Origin: Bathymodiolus brooksi
Taxonomy: Eukaryota; Mollusca; Bivalvia; Mytilida; Modiolidae
Assembly (NCBI GenBank): GCA_963680875.1
Contig: OY804588.1
Coordinates: 79,074,829-79,138,828 of the forward strand
Reading direction: 5' to 3'
DNA length: 64,000 nucleotides
Shown: piece by piece, positions 39,401-46,200 of the stretch
Layout: each line of letters begins with the position of its first letter
Numbering within the stretch: position 1 is the stretch's first letter
The notes under the pieces: model-generated
Databases searched by the model: none
What the model saw: only the letters and a program-made list of their open reading frames with translations
What the model was told of the DNA's origin: nothing
Position numbers and translations under genes: made by a program

Positions 39401-42400
39401 GCGGGGTGAATTCATGTGTCCCGGAAGGTAGCTATATAGGCAGTTCCTACTCCACTCGTGTTAATCTAGTGATAAATCATGAATGAAGAAAGGATGTGAT
39501 GGTCATTACGGCAAAAGGAACATATCAGTAGTCATGTGACATTTACGCTTATTTTGCTTCATTAGATTGTATAAGAATTATATTGATTTGATTTGATTCA
39601 TTGTGTTTTAACGCCACTTTCAGCAATATTTCAGCTATATCATGGCGACCAGTTTTAGTGGTGGAAGAAGCCGGAGTACCCGTAGAGAACCACCGACCAT
39701 GGGCAAGCAACTGGAAAACTGTATCACTTGCGGCTGCGAGTCGAGCGCATCCTTTTTTGTAATTTACAATGCCGGGCGCGAACCCATGCCGTATTGGTGA
39801 TAGGCTTGTATGAGTTGTTAGGTAATCCAACTACCTAACTCATTGAGTCACCCAGGTCCTATCAGAATTATAGCAATATGGCTAGCTTTATTATACTTTG
39901 TTATAAACAAAAAACGCTTAAGCAAAGATTATGCCTACTTATATCAACCACTACTAGATATTCGGAGGAATTACACTCCACAGCGGACGAACAATGTCCA
40001 CTTTCTTTACCTCAGAGAGAGCTGTTCCAAAATCTAATCAACATAAAATACCCAATATATGATATCAATTTAGTTTGTGTAAACACTTTAAGTTATTACT
40101 TTCTGTTTTATTCTGAATGATAGGTAAGCTTAGAAGGGATTAATAGGGGCAAAATGCTAGTTTCACCCCGCCACTTTTTATTGAAGTGTGTGTACGAGAC
40201 CAGGAAAGTGAACGGTCATGTATATGTGCATTATGGGTATCAATGTTACCTCTATGATTTGTCGATTTGATTTTGGAACTCTTCCGACAGTGTGGTATTC
40301 CTTGTTTTTCATTTTGGCAGCAATATCCGACATCACAAGTGTATGGTTTTTCTCTTTATCATTGACAAGTCTTAGAAGTTTCATGACAGTCGCCATGCTG
40401 TCCGCCATTATAAGTTCTATGACTTCTTTTTTTAATCATAGTTGTATGGTGTTTTCTTAATCATTGACAGGTCTAAGAGGGTTCATGATAGCCGCCATGA
40501 TGTCAGCCATTATAAATTCTCTGACATCTATTTTAATCATAAGTCTATGGTGTTTTCTTTATCATTGAGAGGTCTATCAGGGTTCATGATAGCCGCCATG
40601 ATGTCCGCCATTATGAGTTTTCTGACTTCTATTTTTAATCATATGCTTATGGTTTTTCTCTCTTTATCATTGACAGGTTTACGAGGGTTCATGATAGCCG
40701 CCGTGATGTCCGCCATTATAAGTACTATGATTTATATTGTTAATCATGATTGTATGGTGTTTTCTTTATTATTGACAGGTCTAAGAGGGTTCATGATAGC
40801 CGCCATGATGTCCGCCATTATAAATTCTCTGACATCTATTTTTAATCATAAGTGTATGGTGTTTTCTTTATCATTGAGAGGTCTATCAGGGTTCATGATA
40901 GCCGCCATGATGTCCGCCATTATGAGTTTTCTGACTTCTATTTTTAATCATAGGTGTATGATTTTTCTCTCTTTATCATTGACAGGTCTAAGAGGGTTCA
41001 TGATGTCCGCCATTATGAGTTGTCCGATTTCTATTTTTAATCACAAGTGTATGGCGTTTTCTTTATTATTGGCAGGTCTAAGAGGGTTCATGATAGCCGC
41101 CATGATGTCCGCCATTATGAGTTCCCTGACTTCTATATTCAATAGTGCCAGTACAGTGTTTACTATGGACATTTGGCGTAGAATAAGAACGAAGTCAAGT
41201 CAAAAAGAACTTCTTATTGTTGGCAGGCAAGATATTATGTTTACCATTATTCTTTCTATAGCGAGTATTTCGTCACTGACATGTTTTATGAGATATATTT
41301 TTATTTGAAATTTACAATTCTCAAATCATGTAATTATTAATAAAACTAAGGTATATGTGACCAAAAACGGATTTTGTCTACCCTGTTTGGGCGCTTTAGT
41401 TTGTTTGCTCCCAAAAGGTTTTAAAATTAGTTTGCTTTCTAATGTTTTGATTATGAGTGTACCTCATGAAGGTTGTTCCAGAGGCACGTCTAAATTAGAT
41501 GTCTGTGTATTTATTAGTTCGAAAAGATTAAATATTCTAAAGGTGTAATCAAAAACCGTAAAGCAAAAACGGACAGTCAAAAAACAGAAGAAAAAAGAAG
41601 ACAGAAATGGTTCCAAAAAACACAACACGAAAAACTTGAAGATTGGGCAACACGACACCTACTAATATCCGGTGGTGGACACAAGTGTTCTGGAAGAGTA
41701 AGCAGCTGTTGTTATTCTTAAACTCATTTGTTTGTGTTCAGTGAGTGAAGTTGAGAGATACTTGTTCATATTGTTAAATATTGGTGGAAATGTTGACCAT
41801 CACTGTTTATACTTTCTTTTCATAATGACTGTTAACATTAAGTAAATGTATATAAACATTCTTCAGTGATGTCAGAACAAAACAATATTTGACTTCAAGT
41901 TTTACACTTTAAGATTTGTAGTAAGGTGTAAATTAAAAATATTGTGGATTATGTGGTGACATCATAACACACGTGGATTCATATTTTACACTTTTAGATT
42001 GTTCATTGTCAAAAGGTATACATTAACTATATTGTGGATACCTCTAGTGACGTCATAATAAAACACATGTGGATTCATATTTTACACTTTTAGATTGTTC
42101 ATTGTTCTAATGTGTACATTAAGTATTTTGTGGATACCTCTAGTGAAATCTTCTCAAGGTGGAAAACTGTTCACTTACATGGTTGTAGTGGAAGGCTATC
42201 TTGGGTCACCACTCGGAATGCTGTTTCTTATATCAATATTCTGGAAAGGAACAACGGAATCGGTAATATCATTATTATATTATTATAGAGGTAACAATAA
42301 AATGTTAAGGGGGCAGTGTCTTTAATGACAGACCCAACAAAACAGATGCACAACTTTAGGGGGCAACAACAATAGTGACACACACGAACAAAACAAGCAA

Positions 42401-43211
42401 AATTATAGGAGCAGTATTCATCATGACGGAACCAATCAGAAGAAACAAACCTGTAATACAAAATATATTAAACAATATTAATTAATCACACACAACAAAT
42501 CAAATCAACAAGAACTCCTCAATTCGTATGCAAAAGCACACTATGACTGCGTTTAATGTATTTTAGAAATAAATAATGTAGATTGTTGGTTACATATCTT
42601 GTAATATGCATAAACGTATAAGCATGTAATAGACGTTTGAAAATACCACAGGGGTAATCGGAAGCCATAACTCGAAGGACAGACAACACAATGGCCACAC
42701 GAAAAAGGATAAACAGACAAACAACGATCTACAATACATTACACAGAAAACTAAAGATCGTGCAATTCTAAAATATGAAAATGATTTTTTTCTGTAATAA
42801 AAATTTTAGATATCAAATTTTGTGATGAATGTTATTTCAGAAACGCGTCGCGCGCACTAAATTTAATATCTACGTTTTTATTGGAATTATGTTTGTAAAG
42901 AAGTTTTTTTCGTGGTATTATTTCTTTTGATCATGGAAATTTAAGGTTATGATAAATATATACTCTGGTGTTTTACAACAGCCTATGTTTTACTGATTAA
43001 AATGCATCGACGTGTTACAATCAAATAAAACTGTCAAATGTGCGTTTACACGAGCAAACATTTCTTTTACATTCGCTTCAAACTTCCAACGTGCATGCGT
43101 CTGCTTCAAATATATTACACAACTTTGATACATCATCAATCTAAGTCTCTTCCATTAATTCAGTGGCGGATCCAGAGGGGGGCGGAGGGGACGTTCGCCC
43201 CCCCCCCCCCT

Positions 43212-43260
<49 letters not shown>

Positions 43261-46200
43261 GAGAGGGCGGCCTTCCGTCCCTCAATTAAGCATATTAGCT
43301 TTCATTCATTCGCCTGTTATACATGTAAATTTCCCTTTTAGTTTATCTAATTACTTTTGAACTTTTGAAGCAGTCGACGATTAATCAGAAAACAAAGTGA
43401 TATTATAATCCCTTAGACATTAATTTTATCAAAATCCATCCATTCTACAAACACTTCAATACAAATTTTTGGACACTACAGATAAAATTAATGAGAAAAT
43501 TGGCTAATATACCACGCTGGTTATTCGGAAACTCGGTGCAAGCTAGTTATTTTGAAAGTTTTCATTGGTCAATTTTGAATTTTTGGACACTACAGACCGC
43601 GGAGCATGCTGTTCCGTGTTCCCTTGCCGTCATGCTCCACGGTCTGTAGTGTCCAAAAATTCAAAATTGCCCAATGAAAACGTTCAAAATAACTAGCTTG
43701 CGCCGAGTTCAAAGTGCCTACACCTGTTCCGAGTGTACGAATACCCGGCGTGATAAGGAAATCAGGGGAGTCACAGCTCCAGATAGATAATTTCAAGTGA
43801 TATCTCCCTTTAATTTACACTCACTGCTTAGAAACTATTTGAAACTTTTTGAAGAAGATTCATGCGTTTTAATACACTTCATCACATTCACAAAATGCTT
43901 CAAAATTGTTGACGGAAAAGCTTCCTAAATATTCAAAGCCCAGGAGCTTCCGGGGGGCTTTGCCCCTCATGGGCTCCCTACTAGGGCTCTGCCCTGGACC
44001 CGCTGGAGACCTTAAGCGGTCCCCAGACCCCTCGCCGACTTTCGTCCCCTCTAACACAAAATTATGGATGCGCCCCTGTAATTGATGGACCAATCGGACG
44101 TGTTAAGACTGTCACATTTGTGTTTGAAACAGATACACTGGTAAAGCATAAAAGGAATTTAATGGAAATAAGTAAACGCACCTTTAGATTTTAGTCAAAA
44201 TCTTGTGTCAATAGATGGGAACTATAAGAAGAGATTGAAGATGTCAAAGGGGTAATCAGAAACCATCCGTAAATGGAAGAAGAACAGACAATACAATGAC
44301 CAAGAGAAAAAGTGCAAAGGGACAAACAACAATCTACAAAACATACACATAAGACTAAAGATCGAGCCCCACTGAAAACCGGGGTGAATTCAGGTGCTCC
44401 GGAAAGGTAGGCAGTTTCTGGTTCACTAGTGGCACCCGTCGTGTTAATATAGTTATAACTCATTCCCGTATATGAGTTGTGCCCCACACTAATGACAGCA
44501 AGATGGACACAACAAAACGATTAAAACGTGCAATACACAATGGTATCTTCCTTTGTTTGTATATTAATACACTAATCTTACTGAGGGCTCGGGTGGCTTA
44601 ATCAGTTAGGTAGCTGGATTACCTAACAACTCATACAAGCTTATCACCAATACGGCGTGGGTTCGCGCCCGGCTTTGTACATTACAAAAAACGGTGCACC
44701 TGACTCGCAGCCGCAAGTGATAAAGTCTACCAGTTGCATGCCCATGGTCGGTGGTTCTCTGCGGGTATTCCGGCTTCTTCCACCACTAAAACTGGTCGCC
44801 ATGATATAGCTGAAATATTGCTGAAAGTGGAGTTAAAAATCAAATCAACTAATTTTACTAATATGTCAAGAATATTATCTTTGTTGTACATTTTCAATGG
44901 TGATATCCATTATGTAGTTATGTGGATGATGATTTCATTTGTTCTGTGTTGTAGGGTGCGTTCTGGGGATTACTTATTGGGCATGTCATTGGAGGGACAC
45001 GCCTTATACTGGAATTTGTATACCAAACACCTGGATGCGGGGAACCAGAAACTAGACCAGCAGTCCTCTACAAGTTACATTATTTATATTTCGGACCACT
45101 TCTACTTGTGATAACCTCTATTGCAATTGTCATCATCAGTTTGTTTACCACAAAACGAACAGAGGAGGAGGTAAATTCCTATGTACAGTATTTTCTTTCC
45201 TCATTCACCACTTATTATCGGGTTTGTAACTAGATTAACACGACGGGTGCCACTAGTGGAGCAAGAACTACTTACCCTTCCGGAGCACCTGAGTTCGTCC
45301 CCGGTTTTTAGTGGGGTTCGTGTTACTCGATCTTTAGTTTTATATGTATGTTTTGTATATCATTGTTTGTCCTTTTGTACTTTTTCTTTTGGCCATTGTG
45401 TTGTCTGTTCTTCGATATATGGATTCTGATTACCCCTTTGGTATCTTCAAACTCTTCTTGTGAATTCAAAATTAAGTGCAATTTTGTATGTTTTTCCCCC
45501 CGAAGGATACCTAACAATTATCTCATGTATGCAGAATGCCACACCTCTTGCACGTAAAGGACAACTTACACTGTACAGTAGCTCCTAGGAAACCACAATG
45601 TGTTGGGATTGTTTGTTGTTGGCTCTTTGCAGGGTCAATGACCTAGTAGAGAAGGAACTGCTGATCTTCAGGAACCCTCCCCCCCCCCCCCCCCGGGTTT
45701 TATTGGGGTTCGTGTTGCTTAATCTTTAGTGCTTTTTCTGTCATTTAAGTTAAATGTGTTATGAGACTGTGTAAGGCAAGTAAACGCTATCTAAATCAGA
45801 AATGCCAATCCAGAATGGGCAATCCAGAGACACTGGCAACATTGGACATACAAGACAGGACGGGCAATCCAGAGACACTGGCAACATTGGACATACAAGA
45901 CAGGACGAAGACAAACAAAACACAAAATAAATGCAACACAACACATAAAACTACGATCAGCAAAATGGATCCCATCAAAACCCAGGGTTGAACGTAGGTG
46001 CTCGTGAAATGTAAGAAGAGTTTGAAGATACCAAAGGGTAATCAGAATCCGTATATCGAAGAATGGCCAAAATAAAACGTAAGCAGTTCCTGCCTGTTAT
46101 AAGACACCCACCACGTTATTCATGTAGTCAACACGTGTTGGGAATCACTTGAAATCTCACTTTAACTATTATAATAGGTGGCAGTGTTTATGCTAATATG

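Larger units (their letters stand above)
43161..44078. mobile_element. Long element with CAGTGGCGGATCCAG end and 5-bp target duplication
   Basis: Left end CAGTGGCGGATCCAG, right end GGATGCGCCCCTG, flanked by TAATT on both sides (43156-43160, 44079-44083). The termini belong to the MITE family of 5959 and 8304, but it is 918 bp long. It includes (GA)n at 43220-43266 and an inner hairpin (43530-43710). No transposase recognised. Confidence 0.75.

Noticed and set aside
42262..42325. Continuation of exon 12 past the GT at 42263
   Set aside because: Reading on gives [11 protein letters not shown] without family similarity; splicing to exon 13 restores GAFWGL.
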